In this document: positions 18,022 through 26,614 of the stretch, one piece after another
Position numbering within the stretch: the stretch's first letter is position 1
Layout of the letters: each line of letters begins with the position of its first letter
NCBI GenBank assembly: GCA_011526045.1
Contig: WYBE01000069.1
Location: 62,001-126,000 of the forward strand
Direction: 5' to 3'
Source: Nevskiales bacterium
GTDB taxonomy: Bacteria; Pseudomonadota; Gammaproteobacteria; Steroidobacterales; GCA-2729495
DNA length: 64,000 nt
The notes under the pieces: generated by a model
Database searches by the model: none
What the model saw: the letters and a program-made list of their open reading frames with translations, nothing else
What the model was told of the DNA's origin: nothing
Position numbers and translations under genes: made by a program

Positions 18022-19392
18022 TCAGTTACGCCGGGCGCGCGCCGCCAGCGCCGCCGCGAGGTCGGCGCGAATGTTCTGGAAACCGCCGTTGCTCATGACG
18101 ACGATGACATCGCCCGCGCGGCACTCCCGGGCCACCTCGGCCACGATCGTGGCGGTATCCGGGCAGATGCGAGCCGAGGGCACACCGGCCAGCGTCGCGG
18201 CCAGGTCCCAGCGCAGCCCCTCCTGGCGCAGGATCCAGCTCGAGTCCGCGCGGGCCAGCGCATGGGCCAGCGTGTCGCGGTGGACGCCGATCTTCATGGT
18301 GTTCGAACGCGGCTCCATGACCGCAAGGATCCGCTGCGGCCGCAGCGTGGTGCGCACGGCCGCCAGCGTGCGCTCGATCGCCGTCGGATGGTGGGCGAAG
18401 TCGTCGTACAGCCTGACCCCATCCCAGGTGCCGAGCAACTCCAGGCGACGCTTCACCCCGCCGAACCGGGCTACCGCAGCGAGCGACACCGCGATGTCCA
18501 CGCCGACGTGCCGGGCCGCGAGCAGTGCCGCGGTGACATTCTCGGCATTGTGATCGCCGGCGAGTCGCCAGGCGCACAGGCCTGCCTCCCGGCCCGCCTG
18601 TGACAACTGATAGCCGCCGTCATCCGCCACCCTGCCGGTCCAGTCCGCCGCGATGCCGGTGCGGCTCGCAAACGTCTCGACTGGGGTCCAGCAACCCTGA
18701 TCGAGGACCTGGCGGATGTTGGCATCATCGGCTCGACAAATGATCCGGCCCTCTCCAGGCACGGCACGGACGAGCAGGTGGAACTGACGCTGGATTGCCG
18801 CCAGATCCGGATAGATGTCGGCGTGGTCATATTCGATGTTGTTGATCACCAGCGTGCGCGGCCGGTAATGCAGAAACTTCGCGCTCTTGTCGAAGAACGC
18901 CGTGTCGTACTCGTCGGCCTCGATCACGAAGGCATCGCCGCGGCCGAGCCGGGCCGATACGCCCAGATCCGGCGTCACGCCACCGATCAGGTATCCGGGG
19001 TCGCACCCGGCCTGGCTCAGGATCCATGCCACGAGGCTGCTCGTGGTGGTCTTGCCATGCGTACCCGACACCGCGATGACATGCCGGGATCGCAGCACCT
19101 CGCGCGCGAGCCATTCCGGCCCGGAACAGTAGGGGATACCGCGGTTGAGCAACTCTTCGACCACCGGGATGCCTCGGGACATCACGTTGCCGACGATCAC
19201 CACATCCGGCGCCGGCTGCAGTTGGCCCGCCGCGTAGCCCTCGGTCACCGTGATTCCGAGCGCCGCCAGCTGATCGCTCATCGGGGGATATACGTCCCTG
19301 TCGCTGCCGGTGACACGATGGCCCGCCTCGCGCGCAATAGCGGCCACGCCCGCCATGAAGGTTCCGCAGATGCCGAGGATATGGATGTGCAT
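18022..19392 (-). CDS. mpl: UDP-N-acetylmuramate:L-alanyl-gamma-D-glutamyl-meso-diaminopimelate ligase
   Basis: A 456-residue Mur-ligase family enzyme that joins recycled tripeptide to UDP-MurNAc and so returns cell-wall turnover products to peptidoglycan synthesis. It opens MHIHILGICGTFMAGVAAIA, diagnostic for Mpl rather than MurC, with the ATP loop SGTHGKTTTSSLVAWIL and YDDFAHHPTAI in the C-terminal domain. Its start overlaps by one base (TGATG) the stop of the small membrane protein gene upstream, indicating translational coupling. Confidence 0.95.
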   Translation of the reverse strand: MHIHILGICGTFMAGVAAIAREAGHRVTGSDRDVYPPMSDQLAALGITVTEGYAAGQLQPAPDVVIVGNVMSRGIPVVEELLNRGIPYCSGPEWLAREVLRSRHVIAVSGTHGKTTTSSLVAWILSQAGCDPGYLIGGVTPDLGVSARLGRGDAFVIEADEYDTAFFDKSAKFLHYRPRTLVINNIEYDHADIYPDLAAIQRQFHLLVRAVPGEGRIICRADDANIRQVLDQGCWTPVETFASRTGIAADWTGRVADDGGYQLSQAGREAGLCAWRLAGDHNAENVTAALLAARHVGVDIAVSLAAVARFGGVKRRLELLGTWDGVRLYDDFAHHPTAIERTLAAVRTTLRPQRILAVMEPRSNTMKIGVHRDTLAHALARADSSWILRQEGLRWDLAATLAGVPSARICPDTATIVAEVARECRAGDVIVVMSNGGFQNIRADLAAALAARARRN

Positions 19393-19919
19393 CAGCCTGC
19401 CGCCGGGGAAAACTGCCCGGACACCTGGTAACTGAGGAGGAAATACGCGAGCGCAACCGCAAGGCCGATGCCGAAATTACTCGACAGCGCCCGCGATGCG
19501 ATGTGCGCCTGCACCATGATGGACCAGAACAGCAGCGCGAGCAGGCCCACGGTCGCCCCGATCGGCGCCTGCCCCGATGCCGCAGCCAGTTTCGAGAAAA
19601 ATACGAGCGGCGCCTGCGGCAACGCGAGCAAGGCACCGGTTCCCAGCAGCGCCGTGAGGGTACGGCGGTAACGGCCCAGATGCCGCGTGAAGCTGAGCAG
19701 CAGCCAGAAACAAAGCGCCAGCAGCGCCGTGTCGAGCATGATCGCCAGCAGCGCCGCGCCGGACCAGCCATACAGCAGTGCGGCCACCGGCGCCTGCGCC
19801 ATCACATACGCCCCCAGCGCGATGCTGAGCAGAAACTGCGAATCGGGCAGATCTTCCGGGCCACGACGGCGAGTCAGAATATGGAAGAAGACCTCGATCA
19901 ACGCGAGCATGGCCGACAT
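19392..19919 (-). CDS. Small integral membrane protein of unknown function
   Basis: A 175-residue protein with about five hydrophobic segments and short basic loops (ILTRRRGPEDLPDSQ, FTRHLGRYRRT). I do not recognise the family. Its stop overlaps the mpl start by one base, so it is cotranslated with the peptidoglycan-recycling ligase, and a role in the envelope or in handling muropeptides is a reasonable but unproven guess. An AGAGGA Shine-Dalgarno sits before ATG 19919. Only 21 bases separate it from the start of rnd on the other strand. Confidence 0.7.
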   Translation of the reverse strand: MSAMLALIEVFFHILTRRRGPEDLPDSQFLLSIALGAYVMAQAPVAALLYGWSGAALLAIMLDTALLALCFWLLLSFTRHLGRYRRTLTALLGTGALLALPQAPLVFFSKLAAASGQAPIGATVGLLALLFWSIMVQAHIASRALSSNFGIGLAVALAYFLLSYQVSGQFSPAAG

Positions 19920-19926
19920 ATTCCTC

Positions 19927-19932
19927 TACACT
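19927..19932 (+). promoter_or_regulatory. -10 box eight bases before the rnd start
   Basis: TACACT ends 8 bases before the rnd ATG, inside a 21-base divergent gap that has no Shine-Dalgarno for rnd. This geometry predicts a leaderless rnd mRNA. No -35 match is obvious. Confidence 0.4.
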
Positions 19933-19940
19933 CGCCACCC

Positions 19941-21050
19941 ATGCCAACCCCTCGCAACCCCGCGCGACTCATCGATCGCCAGGCCGAACTCGATGCGAGC
20001 TGCGCGGCCATCGCCGGACAAGGCGAGATCGCGCTCGACACCGAGTTCGCCCGCACCAACACCTACCGGCCGCAGTTGTGCCTCCTGCAGGTCGCCGCCT
20101 CCGGCAAGATGCTCTGCATCGACATGCTTGCCGGGCTCGACACCCGGCGGCTCTGGGACGCGCTTGCCGCAACCGGTTCGCTGAAGACCATCCACGCGGC
20201 GAAACAGGACCTGGAGGTTCTCGCGCTGCGATTCGGCGGTCTGCCTGGACCGCTGTTCGACACCCAGATCGCCGCAGCGCTCCTCGGCCACCCACCGCAG
20301 GCGGGTTATGCCGCCCTCGTGGCTGCCGAACTCGGCGTTCACCTGGAGAAGACGCAGACCCGCACCGACTGGTCGCGACGGCCGCTCACGGCGGCCCAGG
20401 TCGATTATGCCGGCGACGACGTCGCCTTCCTGCTGGAACTCGGTCACAGGCTGCGCGAGCGCCTCGCGACCCTCGATCGCATCCGCTGGGTACAGGAAGA
20501 CTGCGCCGCCCTGCTCGACCCGGCCCTTTACGGCGTGTACCCGGAACGCGCCTGGGAACGGCTCACCGGCGTCGAGTATCAGCCGGCCGCCGTGCAGGCC
20601 CGCGTGCGCCGCCTGGCCGCGTGGCGCGAACGTCGCGCCGACAGCGCCGACCGGCCCAGGCAATGGATCCTGAGCGATCAGGCATTGCTCGCCCTCGCCA
20701 GCACCAACCCGCGAGATGTGGCCGGCATCGAGCGCCTCGACGTGCTGCCCGCGGGCGCCGTGCGCAACTCCGGCCCGGCCGTCCTCGCCGAACTGCGCCG
20801 CGCCGACGATGACCTCGCGAGCGGCGCCATCGATCCGAAGCAATGGTCACGCCCGACGGCCCCCGACGGCAGCCGCCTGAAACAGCTCGCGGGCCTGGTG
20901 CAGAAGGTGGCTGCCGACCTCGGCATCGCGCCGGAAATCCTCGCGACGCGCGCCGAACTGACCCTGCTGCTGCGTGGCTCGCGCGAGATGCGGCCGCTGC
21001 GTGGCTGGCGCCGCGCCGTGATCGGCGACACCTTGCTTGGCGCGCTGTAG
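19941..21050 (+). CDS. rnd: Ribonuclease D
   Basis: A 369-residue 3'-5' exoribonuclease for tRNA maturation. The DEDD catalytic motifs are visible: EIALDTEFARTNTYRPQLCL (D,E), HAAKQDLEVL (D) and YAGDDVAFLLEL (Y..D), followed by one HRDC domain (PRQWILSDQALLALA) and a second, weaker one near the C-terminus. Length agrees with E. coli RNase D (375). The ATG at 19941 is the only start giving a normal N-terminus; the frame stays open upstream, antisense to the membrane-protein gene. Confidence 0.93.
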   Translation: MPTPRNPARLIDRQAELDASCAAIAGQGEIALDTEFARTNTYRPQLCLLQVAASGKMLCIDMLAGLDTRRLWDALAATGSLKTIHAAKQDLEVLALRFGGLPGPLFDTQIAAALLGHPPQAGYAALVAAELGVHLEKTQTRTDWSRRPLTAAQVDYAGDDVAFLLELGHRLRERLATLDRIRWVQEDCAALLDPALYGVYPERAWERLTGVEYQPAAVQARVRRLAAWRERRADSADRPRQWILSDQALLALASTNPRDVAGIERLDVLPAGAVRNSGPAVLAELRRADDDLASGAIDPKQWSRPTAPDGSRLKQLAGLVQKVAADLGIAPEILATRAELTLLLRGSREMRPLRGWRRAVIGDTLLGAL

Positions 21051-21092
21051 ACGCCGCGCGATCTGCGACGAACGCGGCCGATTCCGCCAACA

Positions 21093-21746
21093 CTAGGAAC
21101 GTCGCAGGCCGAGCGCCCCGACGATCCGCTCGTAGACCGCGTCGGAGCTGCCCTCCGCGTCGACGACGCGCAGCTGGCCCGCCCGCTGGTAGTGCTGCAC
21201 GAGCGGCTCGGTCTGCTCGCGAAATACCCGCAGGCGGTTGCCGATGGTTTGCTCGTTGTCGTCGGCGCGCTGCAGGAGTTCCCCGCCCGCATCGAGGCAG
21301 GCATCGAGCTCGGCCTGCGGCGAAAAATGGATATTGAGCAGCTTGCCGGTCAACGAGCAGGTACGCCGTCCCGTCAGTCGCTTCATCAGGATGTCCGGAT
21401 CGACGTTGAGCAGCACGACGGCATCGAGCGCCTGCCCGGCAGCGGCGAGCACCGGCTCGAGCGCCTGCGCCTGCGCCACGTTGCGCGGAAATCCGTCGAG
21501 GATGAACCCTGCGCGCGTATCCGGCGCGCCGAGTCGCTGGCGAATCAGCTCGATCACGATGTCGTCGGAGACGAGCTCGCCGGCATCCATCTTCGCCTTC
21601 GCCTTGAGTCCGAGCGACGTGCCCGCCCTGACCGCCTCGCGCAGCAGGTCGCCGCTGGATAGCTGCACCATGGAGAACTCGGCGGTCAGGCGCTGCGCCT
21701 GGGTGCCTTTGCCGGAGCCCGGTGCCCCGAGGAATACAATTCGCAT
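21093..21746 (-). CDS. adk: Adenylate kinase
   Basis: A 217-residue enzyme for AMP + ATP = 2 ADP. MRIVFLGAPGSGKGTQAQRL holds the P-loop, DGFPRNVAQAQAL the AMP-binding helix, and LTGRRTCSLTGKLLNIHF opens a long-form LID. The LID keeps two cysteines, one at each end, but lacks the four-Cys zinc pattern. AAGGGG precedes the ATG at 21746. It diverges from pfp across a 237-base gap. A role beside a PPi-type phosphofructokinase fits adenylate and pyrophosphate balance but may be chance. Confidence 0.96.
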   Translation of the reverse strand: MRIVFLGAPGSGKGTQAQRLTAEFSMVQLSSGDLLREAVRAGTSLGLKAKAKMDAGELVSDDIVIELIRQRLGAPDTRAGFILDGFPRNVAQAQALEPVLAAAGQALDAVVLLNVDPDILMKRLTGRRTCSLTGKLLNIHFSPQAELDACLDAGGELLQRADDNEQTIGNRLRVFREQTEPLVQHYQRAGQLRVVDAEGSSDAVYERIVGALGLRRS

Positions 21747-21983
21747 CACGACCCCTTCGACAATCGCCTCAGCGGCGCTGAACCTACAAGCTCGGCCCGG
21801 GTGCGTCAAACGGTCATCGCGCGGCTCATCAGCGGATTCGTGGGCCACCGGGTCGATCGCGGTCCCGGGCCGGCGACTGCATGCCCGTCCGCCGGGCGGA
21901 AAACACGGCGACCCGCCCGGCCTGTGCCGCCACGGCGCCTATGCTATGTTCGACGCTGCAATTTCCAGCGGAACCTCGCGGTC

Positions 21984-23240
21984 ATGTCGAAGCAGAACGC
22001 CTTTTACGCCCAGTCCGGCGGCGTCACCGCCGTCATCAACGCCAGCGCCTGTGGCGTCATCGAGACCGCCCGGCGCCACAAGGGCAGGATCGGCAAGGTC
22101 TACGCCGGGCGCAACGGCATCCTCGGCGCGCTCGACGAGGAAATGATCGACACCAGCCGGGAAAGCGCCAAAGCGATCGCGGCCCTGCGCCACACCCCGG
22201 GGGGCGCCTTCGGCTCTGCGCGCTACAAGCTCAAGGGCCTGGAGCAGAACCGGGCGGAATACGAACGGCTGATCGAGGTGTTCCGCGCCCACGACATCGG
22301 CTATTTCTTCTACAACGGCGGCGGCGATTCGGCCGACACCTGCCTGAAGGTGTCACAGCTGGGCGCGAAGCTCGGTTACCCGATCACCGCGATCCACGTC
22401 CCGAAGACGGTGGACAACGATCTGCCCATTACCGATACCTGCCCCGGCTTCGGTTCGGTGGCCAAGTACGTGGCGGTCTCGACCCGCGAGGCCGCGCTCG
22501 ACGTGGCCTCCATGGCGAAGACCTCGACCAGGGTCTTCATCCTGGAGGTCATGGGGCGTCATGCCGGCTGGATTGCAGCGGCAGCGGGCCTCGCCGGCGA
22601 GAAGCCAGGGGACCCGCCGCACATCATCCTGTTCCCGGAGGTCGCCTTCGACCGCGCTGCCTTCCTGAAGAAAGTCAGCGACTGCGTCGCACGCTACGAG
22701 TACTGCGTGGTGGTCGTCAGCGAGGGCGTGCGCAATCCCGACGGCCGGTTCCTCGCCGACGCGGGCACCACGGACGCGTTCGGTCACAAGCAGCTCGGCG
22801 GGGTCGCCGCCGTGGTCGCCGACCTCGTCCGCTCCGAGCTGAAACTGAAATACCACTACGCGATTGCCGACTATCTGCAGCGCTCGGCGCGGCATATCGC
22901 CTCGAAGGTCGACGTGGACCAGGCCTACGCGGTGGGCAAGGCCGCGGTCGAACTCGCCCTGAAAGGCAAGAACGCCGTCATGCCGGTGATCGTGCGCCAG
23001 TCCGACCGGCCCTACCGCTGGTCCATCGGCTCGGCTCCGCTCGCCCGCGTTGCGAACAAGGAAAAGATGATGCCGCGCCGCTACATCACCCCCGACGGTT
23101 TCGGTATTACGGCGCCAGCGCGTCGTTATCTCACGCCGCTGGTGCAGGGGGAAGCCTACCCGCCCTATCGCAACGGCCTGCCGGATTACGTCACTTTGAG
23201 CAATATCCCGGTCCCGAAGAAGCTGCCACCACGCAGGTAG
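21984..23240 (+). CDS. pfp: Pyrophosphate-dependent 6-phosphofructokinase
   Basis: A 418-residue phosphofructokinase that phosphorylates fructose 6-phosphate with PPi, reversibly. The donor-site sequence YNGGGDSADTCLKV carries GGGDS, where ATP enzymes have GGDGS; the Asp is the key determinant for PPi. PKTVDNDL supplies the second PPi-type feature (Lys before TVDND) and MGRHAGWIA the sugar-phosphate site. The start MSKQNAFYAQSGGVTAVIN is standard for this family. It is followed by the membrane pyrophosphatase hppA, linking two PPi users. Confidence 0.93.
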   Translation: MSKQNAFYAQSGGVTAVINASACGVIETARRHKGRIGKVYAGRNGILGALDEEMIDTSRESAKAIAALRHTPGGAFGSARYKLKGLEQNRAEYERLIEVFRAHDIGYFFYNGGGDSADTCLKVSQLGAKLGYPITAIHVPKTVDNDLPITDTCPGFGSVAKYVAVSTREAALDVASMAKTSTRVFILEVMGRHAGWIAAAAGLAGEKPGDPPHIILFPEVAFDRAAFLKKVSDCVARYEYCVVVVSEGVRNPDGRFLADAGTTDAFGHKQLGGVAAVVADLVRSELKLKYHYAIADYLQRSARHIASKVDVDQAYAVGKAAVELALKGKNAVMPVIVRQSDRPYRWSIGSAPLARVANKEKMMPRRYITPDGFGITAPARRYLTPLVQGEAYPPYRNGLPDYVTLSNIPVPKKLPPRR

Positions 23241-23573
23241 AGCCCTCCCACCGCGCTCGCCCCGGTGCTATCATGCCGCGCCTTTGCCGGGGCGGCTGAA
23301 TCCCTCACGAAGAAGCGGCGCGTGGCCGTCAGGCAGGGACAGCGTCGCCCGCGGGACGAACCGCGGCGCGTACTGCAGGCCGACCCGCAATATGGACACG
23401 GCAGACTCAGGGGGCTGCCGGCTTTGCCGTGAACACCGGCCAAAGCCTTGCATACAGCCTATGTCGGAGATCCAGTCCCGCACGGACACGGACCGTCCGT
23501 CAGGGTTGGTACTGGCCGGATGCTGCGGCCCATGGCCCTGCGGCCCACGATTTGATGCTTGAAGGAGTTACTG
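23241..23573 (+). other. 333-base pfp-hppA intergenic region
   Basis: No gene is seen. Contents: a TATCAT -10-like box (23269-23274) followed by GC-rich sequence; an imperfect hairpin at 23420-23447 (GGCTTTGCCG against CGGCCAAAGCC with one bulge); a 13-base palindrome at 23488-23500; two direct copies of TGCGGCCCA (23524-23532, 23539-23547); and the strong hppA Shine-Dalgarno GAAGGAG just before the start. The long leader suggests regulation, but I recognise no known riboswitch. Confidence 0.4.
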
Positions 23574-25619
23574 ATGTCAACTGACCTGGCACTGTGGCTG
23601 GCGATCGGCGCCGGCATCCTGGCCATCCTGTACGGAGTGTTCTCCGTGCGCTGGATCCTGGCGCAGTCCGCAGGCTCTGCGCGGATGCAGGAAATCGCTG
23701 CCGCCGTGCAGGCAGGCGCTGCCGCCTACCTCAACCGGCAGTACATGACGATCGGCATCGTCGGCGCGGTCCTCGCGGTGGTGCTCGGCATCGCCCTCGA
23801 CTGGCCCACGGCCATCGGTTTCGTCGTCGGCGCGGTCCTGTCCGGCGCTGCCGGCTACATCGGCATGAATATATCGGTGCGCGCCAACGTGCGAACCGCA
23901 CAGGCCGCGAGCGTCGGCCTCAACCCGGCACTGCAGATCGCCTTCCGCGGCGGTGCCATCACCGGCATGCTCGTGGTCGGCCTCGGCCTGATCGGCGTCG
24001 CGGGCTACTTCGCGGTGCTGCGCGGCATGGTGGGCGACGAGCACGCGCTGCACGCGCTGGTCGGCCTCGCCTTCGGCGGCTCGCTGATTTCGATCTTCGC
24101 GCGCCTCGGCGGCGGCATCTTCACCAAGGGCGCCGACGTGGGCGCGGATCTCGTCGGCAAGGTCGAGGCCGGCATCCCCGAGGACGACCCGCGCAACCCG
24201 GCGGTCATCGCCGACAACGTCGGTGACAACGTCGGCGACTGCGCCGGCATGGCGGCCGATCTCTTCGAGACCTACGCCGTGACGCTCGTCGCGACGATGC
24301 TGCTCGGCGGCCTGCTGTTCAAGACGGCCGACGGCGCGCTCGACCTCGCCTACATCGCCTACCCGCTGGTGCTCGGCGCGGTATCGATCGTCGCCTCCAT
24401 CGTCGGCACCTTCTTCGTGAAGGCCTCCGAGGGCGGCAAGATCATGAACGCGCTCTACCGCGGCGTCGTCGTGTCGGGCGTCATCGCGCTGATCGCCTTC
24501 TACCCGGTCACGAACGCCATGATGGGCGAGCAGGCCGGCGCGCTCTTCGGCTGCGCGGTCATCGGCCTCGTGCTGACGGGTGTCCTGATCTGGATCACCG
24601 AGTACTACACCGCGACCGAGTACGGCCCGGTGCGCTACGTCGCCGGCGCCTCGCAGACCGGCCACGCGACCAACATCATCGCGGGCCTCGCGGTCTCGAT
24701 GAAGTCGACCGCGCTCCCGGTGCTGGCGGTGTGCGCCGCCATCTGGGGCGCCTACGAACTCGACGGCCTGTACGGCATCGCGATCGCCGCCACTTCCATG
24801 CTCTCGATGACCGGCATGATCGTGGCGCTCGACGCCTACGGCCCGATCACCGACAACGGCGGCGGCATCGCCGAGATGTCGGGCCTGCCGAAGAACGTCC
24901 GCACGATCACGGACGCGCTCGACGCGGTGGGCAACACGACGAAGGCCGTCACCAAAGGCTACGCGATCGGCTCGGCGGGCCTCGCGGCGCTGGTGCTCTT
25001 CGCCGACTACACCCACAACCTCGAGGCGGCGGGCAAGCTGCAGGAATTCAGCCTGTCGGATCCCGCCGTGATCATCGGGCTGTTCATCGGCGGCCTCGTG
25101 CCCTACCTCTTCGGCGCGATGGCCATGGAAGCCGTGGGCCGCGCGGCGGGCTCGGTGGTCACCGAGGTGCGCCGCCAGTTCAGGGAGATCAAGGGCATCA
25201 TGGAGGGCAAGGCGAAGCCCGACTACTCCAAGGCCGTGGATCTCCTGACAAAGGCCGCGATCAAGGAGATGATCGTGCCGTCGCTCCTCCCGATCCTCGT
25301 GCCCGTGGTGCTGGCCGTCACGATGAACGTCGCGATGGGCGAAGGCGCCGGCGTGCGCGCGCTCGGCGGCCTCCTGATCGGCACGATCGTCACGGGCCTG
25401 TTCGTTGCCATCTCCATGTGCACCGGTGGCGGCGCGTGGGACAACGCCAAGAAGTACATCGAGGAAGGCAACTTCGGCGGCAAGGGCTCCGACACCCACA
25501 AGGCCGCGGTGACCGGCGATACGGTCGGCGACCCCTACAAGGACACCGCCGGACCTGCCATCAACCCGCTGATCAAGATCATCAATATCGTGGCGCTGCT
25601 GCTCGTGCCGCTGCTGTAG
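23574..25619 (+). CDS. hppA: Proton-translocating membrane pyrophosphatase, K+-independent type
   Basis: A 681-residue, roughly sixteen-helix protein that splits PPi and pumps H+. The catalytic signatures are all present: [39 protein letters not shown] and [19 protein letters not shown]. The segment [17 protein letters not shown] has Lys where K+-dependent enzymes have Ala, the established marker of the K+-independent H+-pumping class. ATG 23574 has a strong AAGGAG upstream. Next to pfp it could recycle or supply PPi, or recover energy from biosynthetic PPi. Confidence 0.97.
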   Translation: MSTDLALWLAIGAGILAILYGVFSVRWILAQSAGSARMQEIAAAVQAGAAAYLNRQYMTIGIVGAVLAVVLGIALDWPTAIGFVVGAVLSGAAGYIGMNISVRANVRTAQAASVGLNPALQIAFRGGAITGMLVVGLGLIGVAGYFAVLRGMVGDEHALHALVGLAFGGSLISIFARLGGGIFTKGADVGADLVGKVEAGIPEDDPRNPAVIADNVGDNVGDCAGMAADLFETYAVTLVATMLLGGLLFKTADGALDLAYIAYPLVLGAVSIVASIVGTFFVKASEGGKIMNALYRGVVVSGVIALIAFYPVTNAMMGEQAGALFGCAVIGLVLTGVLIWITEYYTATEYGPVRYVAGASQTGHATNIIAGLAVSMKSTALPVLAVCAAIWGAYELDGLYGIAIAATSMLSMTGMIVALDAYGPITDNGGGIAEMSGLPKNVRTITDALDAVGNTTKAVTKGYAIGSAGLAALVLFADYTHNLEAAGKLQEFSLSDPAVIIGLFIGGLVPYLFGAMAMEAVGRAAGSVVTEVRRQFREIKGIMEGKAKPDYSKAVDLLTKAAIKEMIVPSLLPILVPVVLAVTMNVAMGEGAGVRALGGLLIGTIVTGLFVAISMCTGGGAWDNAKKYIEEGNFGGKGSDTHKAAVTGDTVGDPYKDTAGPAINPLIKIINIVALLLVPLL

Positions 25620-25664
25620 CGGCCGGCCTGCGCGACAGCGCCGGACAGCGACTGCTTTTTCTGG

Positions 25665-26471
25665 CTATTTCTTCATCCACTTCGTCATGCCCGCCATCCG
25701 TCGCACGAACGCCCGCGGATCCTGCTCACGCAGGCGCATGGCCTGCAGGGCAGCCTCAATGCCGATGACCATCTCGTACTCGTCATTGAGGATTCCGTCC
25801 ACCACCCGCTTCGCGCACTCCTCGGCCGGCATGCCGTTCGCGCTGTCCCAGTCGCTCGGGCCGTACTCCGAGCCGTCGCCGGTCAGCGCATGACGGAAGA
25901 CGTGGCTCTTGATACCGGCAATCACCAGCAGCGTCACGTGGATGTTGTCGTCGAGGTGCTCGACCCGAAGGGTGTCGAAGTAGCCGTGCAAGGCGTGCTT
26001 GGCAGCGCAATAGGCACTGTGGTGAGGCACGGCATGCTTGCCCGCGACCGACGACGTGACCACGATGTGCCCGCCCTGCTGGGCGATCATTCGGGGTAAC
26101 ACCAGTTTCGCCAGCGCAACCGGCGCGAAAAAGTCGACTTCCATGATGCGCCGCTCGACGTCGAGTGACGTCTCCTTCAGGGCCGAGCGCTGCCCGATGC
26201 CGGCGTTGTTCACCAGCACGTCCAGGCGGGGGTGGCGCTGCAGCACCTCGCCGGCAGCCGCCTCCCTCGCCGCGGTATCGGTCACGTCGAACGCAAGCAC
26301 ATGCACGCCGCCGGGGCCGTCGCTGCATTCCCGTCGCACCCGCTCGAGTTCCCCGCGCCGTCGCGCCGAGATAATGAGCTCCGCACCCTCGCGGTGAAAT
26401 ACCCTGGCCATCCCCTCGCCGACACCCGAAGACGCGCCGGTGATCCAGATCGTTTTCCCGCTCAGTCGCAT
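25665..26471 (-). CDS. Short-chain dehydrogenase/reductase
   Basis: A 268-residue classical SDR. The cofactor loop is TGASSGVGEGMA, the Asn motif NNAG, the catalytic Ser in VTSSVAGK and YCAAKH (YxxxK). Substrate is unknown. The C-terminal region after the active site (ECAKRVVDGILNDEYEMVIG) resembles the DHRS7-like group of membrane-associated SDRs. ATG 26471 (MRLSGKTIWITGASSG) fits the family; the frame is open further upstream. It lies 143 bases downstream of the GGDEF-EAL gene on the same strand. Confidence 0.85.
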   Translation of the reverse strand: MRLSGKTIWITGASSGVGEGMARVFHREGAELIISARRRGELERVRRECSDGPGGVHVLAFDVTDTAAREAAAGEVLQRHPRLDVLVNNAGIGQRSALKETSLDVERRIMEVDFFAPVALAKLVLPRMIAQQGGHIVVTSSVAGKHAVPHHSAYCAAKHALHGYFDTLRVEHLDDNIHVTLLVIAGIKSHVFRHALTGDGSEYGPSDWDSANGMPAEECAKRVVDGILNDEYEMVIGIEAALQAMRLREQDPRAFVRRMAGMTKWMKK

Positions 26472-26614
26472 ACCGCGGCTCCTCTGCCTGACCACGAACG
26501 TGACCGACAGCATAGAGGGCCGCACCGGTCGTCGGCCACCAGAGCCTCGCGGCGATCGCGATTGGTAGCCCGCGAATCAGGAAATTGCGCGGCTGCCAGG
26601 CAGCGCGCGTGGCA

